NCBI GenBank assembly: GCA_049658265.1
Contig: JBASOM010000031.1
Coordinates: 1-27,380 of the forward strand
Length of the DNA: 27,380 nt
Source of the DNA: DTU063 sp001512695
Lineage (GTDB): Bacteria > Bacillota > Thermosediminibacteria > Thermosediminibacterales > Tepidanaerobacteraceae
Direction: 5' to 3'
The notes under the pieces were generated by a model that was given only the letters and a program-made list of their open reading frames with translations, made no database searches and had not been told where the DNA came from. The translations under genes were made by a program, and so were the position numbers. Shown piece after piece: positions 1 to 8,011 of the stretch (the first letter of the stretch is position 1; the number at the start of each line of letters is the position of its first letter).

Positions 1-317
1 CTATAGCCATCATCTTCTGGTTCGTAAACATAATCATACGGTATTTTATCTAAATAACCTTCTGTAACTAAAACGTCCAACCCTTCTTCCGGATACTTTC
101 CGTACTTCAGATAGTATCTTTCCAATGCATTTCTTATAATTTTCTCGTTAGCTTCCATTGCTGCGGTTTCTGCATCACTCTTCACCCCAACAACCCTGGG
201 AATTATCAGAGTCGCCAATACTCCCAGCACCGCGATGACGACGATGAGCTCTATTAACGTGAAGCCTTTATCACCCTTAGTTCTCTTATGTAAAGCCCTC
301 GCAATCTTCATTATCAT
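1..317 (-). CDS. Type II secretion / type IV pilus major pseudopilin, GspG-like (partial, C-terminus beyond window)
   Basis: The reading frame begins with ATG at 317, about 5 nt after a strong AAGGGGGTGA ribosome site, and runs off the left edge after about 105 codons. The product has a short basic leader, then the class III prepilin signature KGFTLIEL with the invariant Glu at +5, and a hydrophobic helix ending in IIPRV. Prepilin peptidase would cut between Gly and Phe and methylate the new N-terminus. Downstream, the RYYLKYGKYPEEGL stretch resembles the GspG core, where a spacer helix leads into a conserved YP and GL segment. It would be the fibre subunit of the envelope machine encoded by the upstream pilB-pilT-pilC genes, 49 bp after pilC on the same strand. 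Whether it builds a pilus or a secretion pseudopilus cannot be decided here, because the C-terminus and the rest of the operon are outside the window. Confidence 0.88.
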   Translation of the reverse strand, partial: MIMKIARALHKRTKGDKGFTLIELIVVIAVLGVLATLIIPRVVGVKSDAETAAMEANEKIIRNALERYYLKYGKYPEEGLDVLVTEGYLDKIPYDYVYEPEDDGY

Positions 318-366
318 ACTGTCACCCCCTTTCCCGATTGCCTAACGCAGCGTAAGTCTTTTCCCA

Positions 367-1590
367 TTACCCGACAAATCTCATCATTTCAAACATGGGC
401 AGGATTATGGATATGACTATAAAGCCGATTACCACTGCCATCACTACGATGATCATGGGCTCAAGAATGGTGGATAGCCTGTTTAGCACGTCTTTGACTT
501 CCCTATCGTAGTAATCGGCAATTTTGTTGAGCATCTCGGTCAGGCTGCCCGTTTCCTCTCCTATGGCAGTCATCTCTACGAACAGCGGGGGGAAGAAGTT
601 GCCCGAGGCAGCTGCTTCGGATATTCCCGCTCCCTTTTGAATGCTCTCCTTGATTTTATTGCACTCTATCTTTAATGTCTCACTTTCTATCACACGGTTC
701 ATGGTATCCACGGCGTCTAAGAGGGGAATGCCGTTTAATATCATGGTGGATAGTGTTCGGGAAAATCTGGCTAGAATCAATTTTGTAACAATTGGTCCGA
801 AAAAAGGAATGTTGTAATATATTTTTTCAAGCAGCAGCCTGCCTTCCGGAGTTGACCTAATCTTGATAAATAATAGGAAAGCTAATACCAGGGCCAAGAC
901 CAGAATCCAGAAAAACCTTGACAGAAAATCCGATATTACAAGTAAAATCCTGGTGGGGATGGGCAAAGCGGCGCCGTAACTTTCAAACATGCCCGCGAAT
1001 ATGGGAAGGACTTTCGTCACAATTAATATAACTACTACAATTGCGGTGCTGCTCAATATAATCGGGTACGTTGTGGCAGATTTGACTTTGTTTATGATAT
1101 CATTTTCCCGCTCGAAGTGTTCGGCCAATCTCTCTAGGGCATTGTTCAGTGAACCGCTTATTTCCCCAGCCTCAACCATATTTACAAAAATCTCCGGAAA
1201 CACATCCGCATTGTTTCTGAAAGCTTGACCCAAGGACAAGCCGCTGATTATATCTTCTCTGGCATTTTGGGTAGCTTTAACGAGAACCGGACTTATCCCC
1301 TGGAGCTGGAGGATTTCTAAGGACTTCACTATGGGTATGCCGGCACCGATAACTGCTGAAAACTGCCTGCAGTATACGGCCAAGTCTTTTGGATTTGCCT
1401 TTTTTGTAAGATTCTTTAATATCTCTAGTATATCCCCTGTTTCTTCCTTTTTTATGGTGACGGGGTAAATCCCCTTGGCCCGAAGCATTGCGGCAACATC
1501 CGATTCGCTTTCTGCTTTGTACATCCCCTTTACACTTTTGCCCTCATTATTCCTTCCCGTATACCTGTAAATTGATGTCACCCTATTCAC
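367..1590 (-). CDS. pilC: Type IV pilus / type II secretion inner-membrane platform protein PilC/GspF
   Basis: This polytopic platform protein couples the PilB and PilT motor ATPases to assembly and disassembly of pilin subunits in the membrane. About 407 residues is the usual family length. Two homologous GspF domains are visible, at roughly 70-195 and 275-400. Each carries the family pattern RQFSA.I.AGIP or SRTLSTMILNGIPLLDA, followed by a G.I.EE.GSL or AGEISGSL segment. Membrane helices are expected near residues 174-198, 223-243 and 378-400. The longest frame starts at GTG 1590, but that codon has no good ribosome site. A GTG at 1581 lies 5 nt after GGGGTGA and may be the true start, giving MTSIYRYTG. 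It follows pilT by about 35 nt and precedes the pseudopilin gene, so it is part of one operon. Confidence 0.94.
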   Translation of the reverse strand: MNRVTSIYRYTGRNNEGKSVKGMYKAESESDVAAMLRAKGIYPVTIKKEETGDILEILKNLTKKANPKDLAVYCRQFSAVIGAGIPIVKSLEILQLQGISPVLVKATQNAREDIISGLSLGQAFRNNADVFPEIFVNMVEAGEISGSLNNALERLAEHFERENDIINKVKSATTYPIILSSTAIVVVILIVTKVLPIFAGMFESYGAALPIPTRILLVISDFLSRFFWILVLALVLAFLLFIKIRSTPEGRLLLEKIYYNIPFFGPIVTKLILARFSRTLSTMILNGIPLLDAVDTMNRVIESETLKIECNKIKESIQKGAGISEAAASGNFFPPLFVEMTAIGEETGSLTEMLNKIADYYDREVKDVLNRLSTILEPMIIVVMAVVIGFIVISIILPMFEMMRFVG

Positions 1591-1625
1591 CCCGGAAATA
1601 TAAACCGTTTTGCAAATACCGGCAC

Positions 1626-2684
1626 TTAAGGATTTAACACGTTGGGCATGTAGCCCAATCGCTGTATCTCACTCATATTCTGATCGGGACCAATTAGTCC
1701 CCTTTCAAACAAATCTTGTATGGAGCTTTCCATGGTCTGCATTCCGTACTTGCTCCCCGTCTGTATCGAGGAGTAGATTTGATGGGTTTTTCCCTCTCTT
1801 ATAAGGTTTTTTATGGCCGGCGTGGATATCATAACTTCCACCGCGGGGATCAAACCCTGCTTGTCCACTCGGGGAAGAAGCCTCTGGGACACCACTCCAA
1901 CCAGGGTATTGGCCAGTTGAATTCTCACCTGTTGCTGCTGGTGGGGCGGAAATACATCGATAATCCTGTCTATGGACTGGGGGGCACTTTTGGTGTGCAA
2001 AGTGGAAAGCACTAGATGCCCCGTCTCCGCAGCGGTAAGGGCAATTGAAATTGTCTCCAGGTCCCGCATCTCTCCCACCAGTATCACATCCGGGTCCTGC
2101 CTCAATGCGGCTCTTAAGGCCGCCGAAAAACTCTGTGAATCCGTTTTTATTTCCCTTTGATTTACAATACTCTTTTTGTGGCTGTGTAAAAACTCAATTG
2201 GGTCTTCTAGGGTTATTATATGGCAGCTTCGCTGGGAGTTTATGATATCTATCATGGCCGCCAAGGTAGTGGATTTGCCGCTACCGGCAGGGCCGGTTAC
2301 AAGGATAAAACCGCTCTCCTTCTCCGCCAACGTCCGTATCACGGGAGGCAGGTTCAGCTCCTCAAAAGGCGGTATTTTATAGGGAATCAGCCTTATGGCA
2401 AGGCCCACTGAACCCCGCTGTTTAAAGACATTTATCCTGAACCTACCGATATGGGCTAGTGACAGGGACAGGTCAACCTGGCCTTCTTCCTCCAGCAGGC
2501 TTAGTTGTTCCTGGCTCAAAATTTCCGCCGCCAGATTCTTTGTGGATTCCGGTGTCAAGCGTTCCATCTCAGAAAACACCAGTTTCCCGTATATCCGCAT
2601 AACCGGTGGCACCCCCACCGTCAGATGAAGGTCCGAGGCATTGTTATCGACGGCCATTTCAAGCAGGCCATGCATTTTTACCAT
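1626..2684 (-). CDS. pilT: Twitching motility retraction ATPase PilT
   Basis: A 352-residue hexameric secretion ATPase of the PilT class, which powers pilus retraction by removing pilin subunits at the base. The Walker A loop GPAGSGKST is at residues 131-138, the Asp box ITLEDPIEF near 157-165, the Walker B ILVGEMRD at 201-208, and the His box TGHLVLSTLHT at 221-231. Near the C-terminus AIKNLIREGK is close to the AIRNLIRE motif that separates PilT from PilB-type assembly ATPases. The N-terminal SDLHL PAS-like segment is also present, and there is no Cys4 zinc motif, again as in PilT. A PilT beside PilB argues for a retractable pilus rather than a pure secretion pseudopilus. It starts 12 nt after the pilB stop codon, so the two genes are co-transcribed. 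Confidence 0.95.
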   Translation of the reverse strand: MVKMHGLLEMAVDNNASDLHLTVGVPPVMRIYGKLVFSEMERLTPESTKNLAAEILSQEQLSLLEEEGQVDLSLSLAHIGRFRINVFKQRGSVGLAIRLIPYKIPPFEELNLPPVIRTLAEKESGFILVTGPAGSGKSTTLAAMIDIINSQRSCHIITLEDPIEFLHSHKKSIVNQREIKTDSQSFSAALRAALRQDPDVILVGEMRDLETISIALTAAETGHLVLSTLHTKSAPQSIDRIIDVFPPHQQQQVRIQLANTLVGVVSQRLLPRVDKQGLIPAVEVMISTPAIKNLIREGKTHQIYSSIQTGSKYGMQTMESSIQDLFERGLIGPDQNMSEIQRLGYMPNVLNP

Positions 2685-2696
2685 GTCTTGTTCCCC

Positions 2697-4379
2697 CTAA
2701 ATTTCCACAGTTGTAGCCTTTAGTATCTCTTCCACGGTTGTTACTCCTCTTAGCACCAGGCCAACTCCATTTTCTTTTAAGGTTTTCATGCCGTTTTTAA
2801 TCGACAATTCCTTAATTTTATCCGCGGAGGCCTTGTTGATGATGAGGCGGCGGTGGTCCTTCAAAATCTTCAGCACTTCGTAAATGGCAACTCTTCCCCT
2901 ATAGCCCGTATTGTTGCAAAAGGAGCACCCTTTGCCCTTGTTAAGCTTTTGAGGTCCGCCGATTCCCAAGGATAAAAGCTCCTTGTCATCGGCATCGTAT
3001 TCTATTTTGCATTCGGGACATATTTTCCTAACAAGCCTCTGTGCAACTACCCCTATTACCGAAGATGCTATTAGGAAGGGTTCCACCCCCATTTCGATCA
3101 GGCGGGTAACTGCACTAGCAGAATCATTCGTATGTATGGTGGATAAAACCAGGTGACCTGTAAGGGCCGCACGGATGGCGATGTCGGCAGTCTCGGTGTC
3201 ACGTATCTCGCCGACCATGATTATGTTGGGGTCCTGCCTCAAAATGCTCCTGAGCCCCTCTGCAAAGGTCAGCCCGATTTTGGGCTGAACTTGAACCTGG
3301 TTTATTCCTTCCAGCATGTATTCTACCGGGTCTTCTATGGTCACTATGTTTTTCCCGGTAATATCGAGTTCGTGCAATGTGGAATAAAGAGTGGTTGTCT
3401 TGCCGCTTCCGGTAGGACCCGATACCAGAATCATCCCATAGGGGTAGTTGATGATTTTTCTATATTCTGCAAGGTTTTCGGGGCTAAAGCCCAGGTTTTC
3501 CAGTTTCATAAAGTATTTGTCCCTGTCCAGGATTCGGATCGCCACTTTTTCACCGTGGACCGTGGGGAGTGTTGAAATCCGCAAGTCCACATTCGTGTGG
3601 TCAAACTCGAATTTTTTCCTTCCGTCCTGGGGCAGGCGCTTTATTGTGATATCCAGGTGGGAAATAATCTTTATCCTGGCAACTACGGGACTGTGCAGAT
3701 GCTTGGGATATTTCATGGTCTCATGAAGGACGCCGTCTATCCTGTACCGAATCTTTACGATATCCTCTCCCGGTTCTATGTGTATGTCGCTGGCTCCGGT
3801 TCGTATCCCCTGCTGAATGATAGAGTTTACCAACTTGACCACAGGAGCCCTTTCCGAAGCTTCCAGCTCATTTTCCACTGCAACTTCTACGTTATTTTCC
3901 CCAAAGGCTGCCAGCTCATCGAGAACCTGTTCAATGGATTCTTTCATCGTATAGTATTGGTTGATAACTGCCAGTATATCGTCTTCGTCTGCCAGTACCG
4001 GCTTAACGTTGAGGCCGGATGTAAGTCTTATGTCATCAATGGCGAAAATATCCAGGGGATTGCTCATGGCCACGACCAGGTGGCCTTCTTCCTTTTTCAC
4101 GGGAACAGCTTTCAGCCGCCTGGCCAGCGATTCGGGTATAGTTTTTACTGCCGTAGGATCTATCAGATACCTTTGCAGATTGACCTGGGGTATGCCCAGC
4201 TGAATTCCCAGGATTTCTATTAATTCCTGCTTGGATACTGCCCCCATGTCCTTTAGGACCTTCCCCAGCTTTTCCCCCGTCTTACTTTGTATTTCAAGGG
4301 CTTCCTCTAGTTTTTCCGGCTCAACCAAGCCGTATTCCACCAACATCTCCCCGAGCTGTTTCCGCCTGGCTTCTTTCAA
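2697..4379 (-). CDS. pilB: Type IV pilus assembly / type II secretion ATPase PilB/GspE with N-terminal MshEN domain
   Basis: A 560-residue extension motor. The C-terminal ATPase shows Walker A GPTGSGKTT at 321-329, Asp box TIEDPVEY near 347-354, Walker B IIMVGE at 386-391, His box at 407-417, and a zinc site formed by C454, C457, C485 and C488, typical of GspE and PilB. Residues 8-31 and 37-60 are two 24-residue LG-x-x-L-x-x-x-G repeats separated by exactly five residues. That is the layout of the MshEN domain, which in several homologues binds cyclic di-GMP. The start is TTG at 4379, chosen because GGGAGGT lies 7 nt upstream. It is the first gene of the pilus operon and has two duplicated promoters about 100 bp upstream. 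PilB and GspE cannot be told apart with certainty, but a neighbouring pilT favours PilB. Confidence 0.95.
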   Translation of the reverse strand: MKEARRKQLGEMLVEYGLVEPEKLEEALEIQSKTGEKLGKVLKDMGAVSKQELIEILGIQLGIPQVNLQRYLIDPTAVKTIPESLARRLKAVPVKKEEGHLVVAMSNPLDIFAIDDIRLTSGLNVKPVLADEDDILAVINQYYTMKESIEQVLDELAAFGENNVEVAVENELEASERAPVVKLVNSIIQQGIRTGASDIHIEPGEDIVKIRYRIDGVLHETMKYPKHLHSPVVARIKIISHLDITIKRLPQDGRKKFEFDHTNVDLRISTLPTVHGEKVAIRILDRDKYFMKLENLGFSPENLAEYRKIINYPYGMILVSGPTGSGKTTTLYSTLHELDITGKNIVTIEDPVEYMLEGINQVQVQPKIGLTFAEGLRSILRQDPNIIMVGEIRDTETADIAIRAALTGHLVLSTIHTNDSASAVTRLIEMGVEPFLIASSVIGVVAQRLVRKICPECKIEYDADDKELLSLGIGGPQKLNKGKGCSFCNNTGYRGRVAIYEVLKILKDHRRLIINKASADKIKELSIKNGMKTLKENGVGLVLRGVTTVEEILKATTVEI

Positions 4380-4477
4380 AGCTTTACCTCCCTAAAATAC
4401 ACGTATATCCCTATGGCTAATTTACTATATGTCCCGGGTTTTATCTGGATAAAAAGTACTAGGATGGATTTATTTGT

Positions 4478-4533
4478 AATATATAACAACATGAGTATTT
4501 TTGCAATATATAACAACATGAGTATTTTTGCAA
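4478..4533. repeat. Exact tandem duplication, period 27 bp, upstream of pilB
   Basis: The unit beginning AATATATAACAACATGAG occurs at 4478 and again at 4505 without a mismatch, and the match continues two bases past the second copy. On the minus strand each copy holds a complete promoter-like sequence, described in the next entry. The duplication lies in non-coding DNA between the pdxS terminator and pilB. Confidence 0.95.
4478..4533 (-). promoter_or_regulatory. Two identical sigma-A-like promoters in tandem for the pilB operon
   Basis: Reading the minus strand, TTGCAA, 17 nt and TATATT occur twice, with -35 boxes at 4533-4528 and 4506-4501 and -10 boxes at 4510-4505 and 4483-4478. The spacing is ideal, the -10 matches the consensus at five of six positions and the -35 at four of six. 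The predicted starts lie about 27 bp apart, roughly 90 to 120 nt upstream of the pilB start codon. Function is inferred from sequence alone. Confidence 0.6.
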
Positions 4534-4618
4534 CTATTTGTGTCGAAAAAAACTTGAAAATCTTTGTAAATTTATTAAAAATTATTCCGCAGCTCGTCGG
4601 GAATAGCGCCAAAGGCAT

Positions 4619-4682
4619 AAAAAATCCCCAGGCGAACAGGCAATCATTGGCATGGCACCGTTTAGTCCTGTTGTGCCCGGGG
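4619..4682 (-). terminator. Intrinsic terminator-like hairpin after pdxS
   Basis: On the minus strand CCCCGGGC (4682-4675) pairs with GCCTGGGG (4633-4626), and inside it AACAGG (4672-4667) pairs with CCTGTT (4640-4635). One A later comes a run of six T (4624-4619). The outer stem contains a G-U pair that would be an A-C mismatch in plus-strand RNA, so the structure fits the pdxS transcript. The loop is long, about 26 nt. It separates pdxS from the pilus promoters. Confidence 0.65.
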
Positions 4683-4756
4683 TATGCATGAAAGTTGCAA
4701 AGCTGATTCGAAATCAATAAAGGTACCTGGTTACAGGCATTTCGAAACCGCCCCAA

Positions 4757-5611
4757 TTACCAGCCCCGCTCGGCGTAGCGGTCCTCGAGCCTTTCTATTT
4801 CCAGGCTCTGCATCGCCTCGCCAAGGCCTTCGGATATTCTTGCCAGTGCATCGGGATCATCGTAATTCCTGACGGCCTGCACAATGGCCCTTGCCATTTT
4901 CTCGGGCTTTTCTGACTTAAATATACCCGAGCCAACAAATACTCCATCACAGCCCAGCTGCATCAAAAGGGCAGCATCGGCAGGTGTTGCAATGCCTCCT
5001 GCGGCAAAGTTCAGTACAGGAAGTTTGCCGGTTTTGGCTACCTGTTTTACCAGTTCAAAGGGGGCCCCCATTTCCTTGGCTGCGGTCATGAGTTCTTCTT
5101 CCGGCATGTTGGAAAGATTTCTGATTTGGCCCATGACCGTGCGGATGTGCTTCACGGCTTCTACCACGTTGCCTGTGCCTGCCTCTCCTTTCGTGCGTAT
5201 CATGGATGCTCCCTCTCCTATGCGGCGGAGGGCCTCTCCCAGGTTCCTGGCACCGCACACAAAGGGCGTCTTAAATTGGGTTTTGTCAATGTGATAGGAT
5301 TCATCAGCAGGTGTCAGGACCTCGCTCTCATCTATGTAGTCAACACCTAGGGCTTCTAAAATCTGCGCTTCAACGAAATGGCCGATTCTGCATTTGGCCA
5401 TCACAGGAACAGATACCGATTCTTTTATTGCCTTGATGATTTTAGGGTCCGACATGCGGACAACTCCGCCCTGCTTCCTGATATCTGCAGGGACCCGCTC
5501 CAGGGCCATCACGGCTACAGCCCCGGCCTCTTCGGCAATTCTGGACTGTTCGGGCGTGGTGACATCCATTATTACTCCGCCCTTCAGCCTTTCATTGATT
5601 TGATTTGACAT
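4757..5611 (-). CDS. pdxS: Pyridoxal 5'-phosphate synthase subunit PdxS
   Basis: PdxS condenses ribose 5-phosphate, glyceraldehyde 3-phosphate and ammonia to make pyridoxal phosphate (vitamin B6). The chain begins MSNQINERLKGGVIMDV and includes the family hallmarks EEAGAVAVMALERVP, MAKCRIGH and RTKGEAGTG. K73 and K141 correspond to the two catalytic lysines that hold the ribose-derived intermediate. With about 284 residues it is slightly shorter than most homologues, mainly at the N-terminus. ATG 5611 was chosen because AAGGAGG lies 9 nt upstream; an upstream TTG at 5620 abuts that site and is too close. The glutaminase partner PdxT, usually the next gene, is not here: a terminator and then the pilus operon follow. 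It is divergent from a MocR-type regulator, the usual partner of pdxST. Confidence 0.97.
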   Translation of the reverse strand: MSNQINERLKGGVIMDVTTPEQSRIAEEAGAVAVMALERVPADIRKQGGVVRMSDPKIIKAIKESVSVPVMAKCRIGHFVEAQILEALGVDYIDESEVLTPADESYHIDKTQFKTPFVCGARNLGEALRRIGEGASMIRTKGEAGTGNVVEAVKHIRTVMGQIRNLSNMPEEELMTAAKEMGAPFELVKQVAKTGKLPVLNFAAGGIATPADAALLMQLGCDGVFVGSGIFKSEKPEKMARAIVQAVRNYDDPDALARISEGLGEAMQSLEIERLEDRYAERGW

Positions 5612-5698
5612 AAAGCACAACCTCCTTGTTTGCTCCCTTTCGGCAATGTGGTATAATAAATGTACCGGTGTATAATCCTGGAAGACTATACGTACACT

Positions 5699-5727
5699 AT
5701 TATGTCATTCTCGCAAGTGTTTGTCAA
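5699..5727 (-). promoter_or_regulatory. Sigma-A promoter of pdxS
   Basis: On the minus strand TTGACA (5727-5722), a 17-nt spacer and CATAAT (5704-5699) make a near-consensus promoter. The expected start is near 5692, giving a leader of about 80 nt to the pdxS start codon. Confidence 0.65.
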
Positions 5728-5734
5728 TACACTT
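5715..5734. promoter_or_regulatory. Inverted repeat overlapping the pdxS -35 box, possible regulator site
   Basis: AAGTGT (5715-5720) and ACACTT (5729-5734) form a perfect six-base inverted repeat with an 8-nt centre that contains the -35 box of pdxS. It lies between pdxS and the divergent MocR-type gene, where such a regulator would be expected to bind. That it binds here is inference only. Confidence 0.35.
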
Positions 5735-5761
5735 TATAAATGTTCTGTATCGGAGGTTAAT

Positions 5762-7252
5762 ATGGATAAATATGTATCGATACATTTAGACCCCTCTTCA
5801 GCGAAACCCCTTTATCTGCAAATATGCGATGGTGTTGCCGATCTAATTGAAAAAGGCAAGCTCCCTTACGGAGAAAAGCTTCCTTCCATCCGCCAAATGG
5901 CCTCGTTTTTTAATGTCAATGCCGTCACAGTTGTCAATGCGTATAAGCAGCTGGAAGCCCAAGGATATGTTGAAGCTCGCGTCGGCAGCGGCACTTATGT
6001 GTCTTTTGCCGCAAATGTGAAAGATTTCGATGAATTTACCACCGCAGATGATGCAGCTCCCCTGCCTCGGGAAGCAAGGTCTGTATTAGAGAGTGCAGCT
6101 TTGCCTAGAAGGTTTGACTTTGCAGGGGCTTCCATTTCCCCTGAATATTTTCCCGTCAAAGATTTTAAGGATGTGGTCAATGAGGTGTTGGACAGGGATG
6201 GGGGCTATGCTTTAGAGTACCAGGAGAGCAGCGGGTATCATCCCCTTAGGGAGTCGATTGCGGATTATATGAAAACGCAGCATGATCTATTAGTACCTTT
6301 TGAAGAGGTTCAGATCGTTTCCGGGGCACAGCAGGGCATAGACATTTTAGCCAAAGCCTTTTTAAATTACGGCGATGTGGTCTACGTCGAAGCGCCAACA
6401 TATCCCGGGGCCGTCAATGCCTTTAGATCCCGGGGTGCCCACATAGTAGAAATTGAAATGGAAGGAGATGGAATAGATCTTGAAGATTTAGAAAAAAAGC
6501 TGGCCAAGAATAAACCAAAGCTCCTTTACACCATGCCGGTCTTTCAAAATCCAACCGGCAACTCGTACAGCATGAAAAAAAAGCAAGAGCTGATAGCTCT
6601 TGCTGAAAGGCACGGTTTTTATATTATCGAAGATGACCACATAAGTGACCTTTACTACCGTCAAAAGCCAACTATGCTAAAGGCCATCGATGATGCCGAC
6701 AGGGTGTTTTATATAAAGAGTTTTTCCAAGCTGTTCTTACCGGGCCTGCGCCTGGCTTTCCTGTGGGTGCCGAAAGCGTATTCGGATAAAATCGCTCTGG
6801 CCAAGTACTCATCGGATATATCTTCTTCAGGACTTTTTCAGCGTGCATTGGACCTCTTTTTAAGAAAGGGCCTTTGGCCAAAACATCTAAGGCGCCTCCG
6901 AAAAGTATTTTATGAAAAGTGGCAGAAAACCCACGATGCCCTTGCAGAGCAAATGCCTGGAGAGCTTAAATATAACCGACCGGAAGGCGGCCACTTCTTT
7001 TGGCTGCAGCTACCCAGGGGTTTCTACTCCATGAACCTGTACCAGGTAGCTATGAAAAAAGGTGTATTCATAATGCCCGGAAACCTGTTTTACATGAGTC
7101 AAAGACCCTCGGAAGGCTTTAGACTTAGTTTTGCGCAGATCTCAGCCCGTGATATAGATGAGGGAATCCAGAAGCTTTCCGAAAGCATAAAACTCTTTTT
7201 GCAAAATAACTACACAATCATTCAAGGGCCAAATGACCGCCCCCTGCTCTGA
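5762..7252 (+). CDS. MocR/PdxR-type regulator: GntR winged helix fused to a PLP-dependent aminotransferase-like domain
   Basis: A 496-residue fusion. Residues 1-80 are a GntR-type winged helix, including GEKLPSIRQMASFFNV and the wing GYVEARVGSGTYV. From about 115 onward it has the fold-type I aminotransferase layout: NPTG at 263-266, the PLP-contacting Asp in EDDHISD near 291, the Schiff-base lysine K323 in SFSK, and R330 nearby. MocR proteins of this build sense pyridoxal phosphate and, as PdxR, activate pdxST while repressing themselves. Its divergent position beside pdxS supports that role, but the effector and target are not shown by sequence. ATG 5762 was chosen for its CGGAGG site; the frame is open further upstream to 5660 but without a comparable ribosome site. 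It ends 17 bp before the convergent FCD regulator. Confidence 0.9.
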   Translation: MDKYVSIHLDPSSAKPLYLQICDGVADLIEKGKLPYGEKLPSIRQMASFFNVNAVTVVNAYKQLEAQGYVEARVGSGTYVSFAANVKDFDEFTTADDAAPLPREARSVLESAALPRRFDFAGASISPEYFPVKDFKDVVNEVLDRDGGYALEYQESSGYHPLRESIADYMKTQHDLLVPFEEVQIVSGAQQGIDILAKAFLNYGDVVYVEAPTYPGAVNAFRSRGAHIVEIEMEGDGIDLEDLEKKLAKNKPKLLYTMPVFQNPTGNSYSMKKKQELIALAERHGFYIIEDDHISDLYYRQKPTMLKAIDDADRVFYIKSFSKLFLPGLRLAFLWVPKAYSDKIALAKYSSDISSSGLFQRALDLFLRKGLWPKHLRRLRKVFYEKWQKTHDALAEQMPGELKYNRPEGGHFFWLQLPRGFYSMNLYQVAMKKGVFIMPGNLFYMSQRPSEGFRLSFAQISARDIDEGIQKLSESIKLFLQNNYTIIQGPNDRPLL

Positions 7253-7262
7253 GACAAGAATT

Positions 7263-7282
7263 ACAAAAACTACGTTTTTTGT
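7263..7282. terminator. Weak AT-rich hairpin between convergent regulator genes
   Basis: ACAAAAAC (7263-7270) can pair with GTTTTTTGT (7274-7282) around a 3-nt loop, followed on the plus strand by more T. It lies at the junction of the convergent MocR and FCD genes and overlaps the end of the latter. The stem has almost no G-C pairs, so terminator function is uncertain. Confidence 0.3.
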
Positions 7283-7938
7283 TTTTCAAAGTAAGGAGAG
7301 AGATTCATCTTGGCGTATCCTACGTGTTCCGTCATGGCTTTTTCCGCCGCATCGGGGTCATGGGCTGCCAGGGCTTCATATATGCGGCGGTGTTCTTCCA
7401 GGGAACAGGCAATCCTGCCCTTAGTCTTCACCGAAACCAGCCTTGCCCTTTGGATAAAATGGTGAAAATTTGAAAGCACCGATTCTAAGGGCCTGCTGTT
7501 ACTGGCTTTAAATATAATTTCGTGGAACTTAGAGTCCAGTTCCGAAAATTTTTCTACATTTTCCTTATCGGTAAAAAACTCCATTAGGTCTAAAATGTCC
7601 TTTAGCTCCTTAAGCTGTTCATCAGTAATCTTTTCCGCAGCCCACCTTGCCGCAAGGCCTTCTATCATCTTACGAATGTCATAGATATCTTCCACATCCT
7701 GCATGGTTACACCTTCGACCACAACACCCTTGTTGGGAATGCTTGATACCAGTCCTTCAAGTTCCAGCTGCCTTATGGCTTCCCTTATGGGGGTGCGGCT
7801 GACTCCGAGCTCCTTGGCCAGTTTCATCTCTATTAAACTCTCTCCGGGCTTGTAGACTCCATCTAGTATGGCATTTTTTAAACGATGATATATCTTACTC
7901 CTAAGGGAATAGCCGGTCTCTTCAAAATCGGATATCAT
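7270..7938 (-). CDS. GntR-family transcriptional regulator, FadR/FCD subfamily
   Basis: A 222-residue one-component regulator. The N-terminal winged helix (about 8-75) shows YKPGESLIE, LAKELGVSRTPIREAI and LELEGLVSSIPNKGVVV, which is standard GntR. The C-terminal all-helical FCD domain carries D and H residues at the expected metal or carboxylate-binding places (ELDSKFHEIIF, and two later histidines in SLEEHRRIY and MTEHVGYAK). Family members bind small organic acids and usually repress neighbouring catabolic operons. Here there is no adjacent metabolic operon, so the target is unknown. The start ATG 7938 has GGAGG about 7 nt upstream. The gene is monocistronic by context, with a convergent neighbour at its 3' end. 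Confidence 0.92.
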   Translation of the reverse strand: MISDFEETGYSLRSKIYHRLKNAILDGVYKPGESLIEMKLAKELGVSRTPIREAIRQLELEGLVSSIPNKGVVVEGVTMQDVEDIYDIRKMIEGLAARWAAEKITDEQLKELKDILDLMEFFTDKENVEKFSELDSKFHEIIFKASNSRPLESVLSNFHHFIQRARLVSVKTKGRIACSLEEHRRIYEALAAHDPDAAEKAMTEHVGYAKMNLSPYFEKQKT

Positions 7939-8011
7939 ATGATAACCTCCCTGATAATTGAGAAAAATCCTATATTTATTCTACTACACATTTGTTGTTT
8001 TTTAAAGGGAT

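Noticed and set aside
4684..4745. Possible cyclic di-GMP riboswitch, because GAAAGTTGCAAAGC and CTGGTTACAGGC look like parts of the GEMM motif
   Set aside because: The resemblance is on the plus strand, which leads into the antisense of pdxS; the helices and core positions do not fit the consensus; and the pilus promoters lie downstream of it on the other strand.
4376..4756. 126-codon minus-strand ORF upstream of pilB
   Set aside because: It runs through the pdxS terminator and both promoter copies, its internal peptide repeat is just the 27-bp DNA duplication, and it has no ribosome site or family pattern.
5055..5258. Arg- and His-rich minus-strand ORF within pdxS
   Set aside because: It is an out-of-frame shadow of pdxS with extreme composition.
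5660..5761. N-terminal extension of the MocR-type regulator
   Set aside because: The open frame overlaps the pdxS promoter and lacks a ribosome site; ATG 5762 has a near-perfect site and the family's usual N-terminus.
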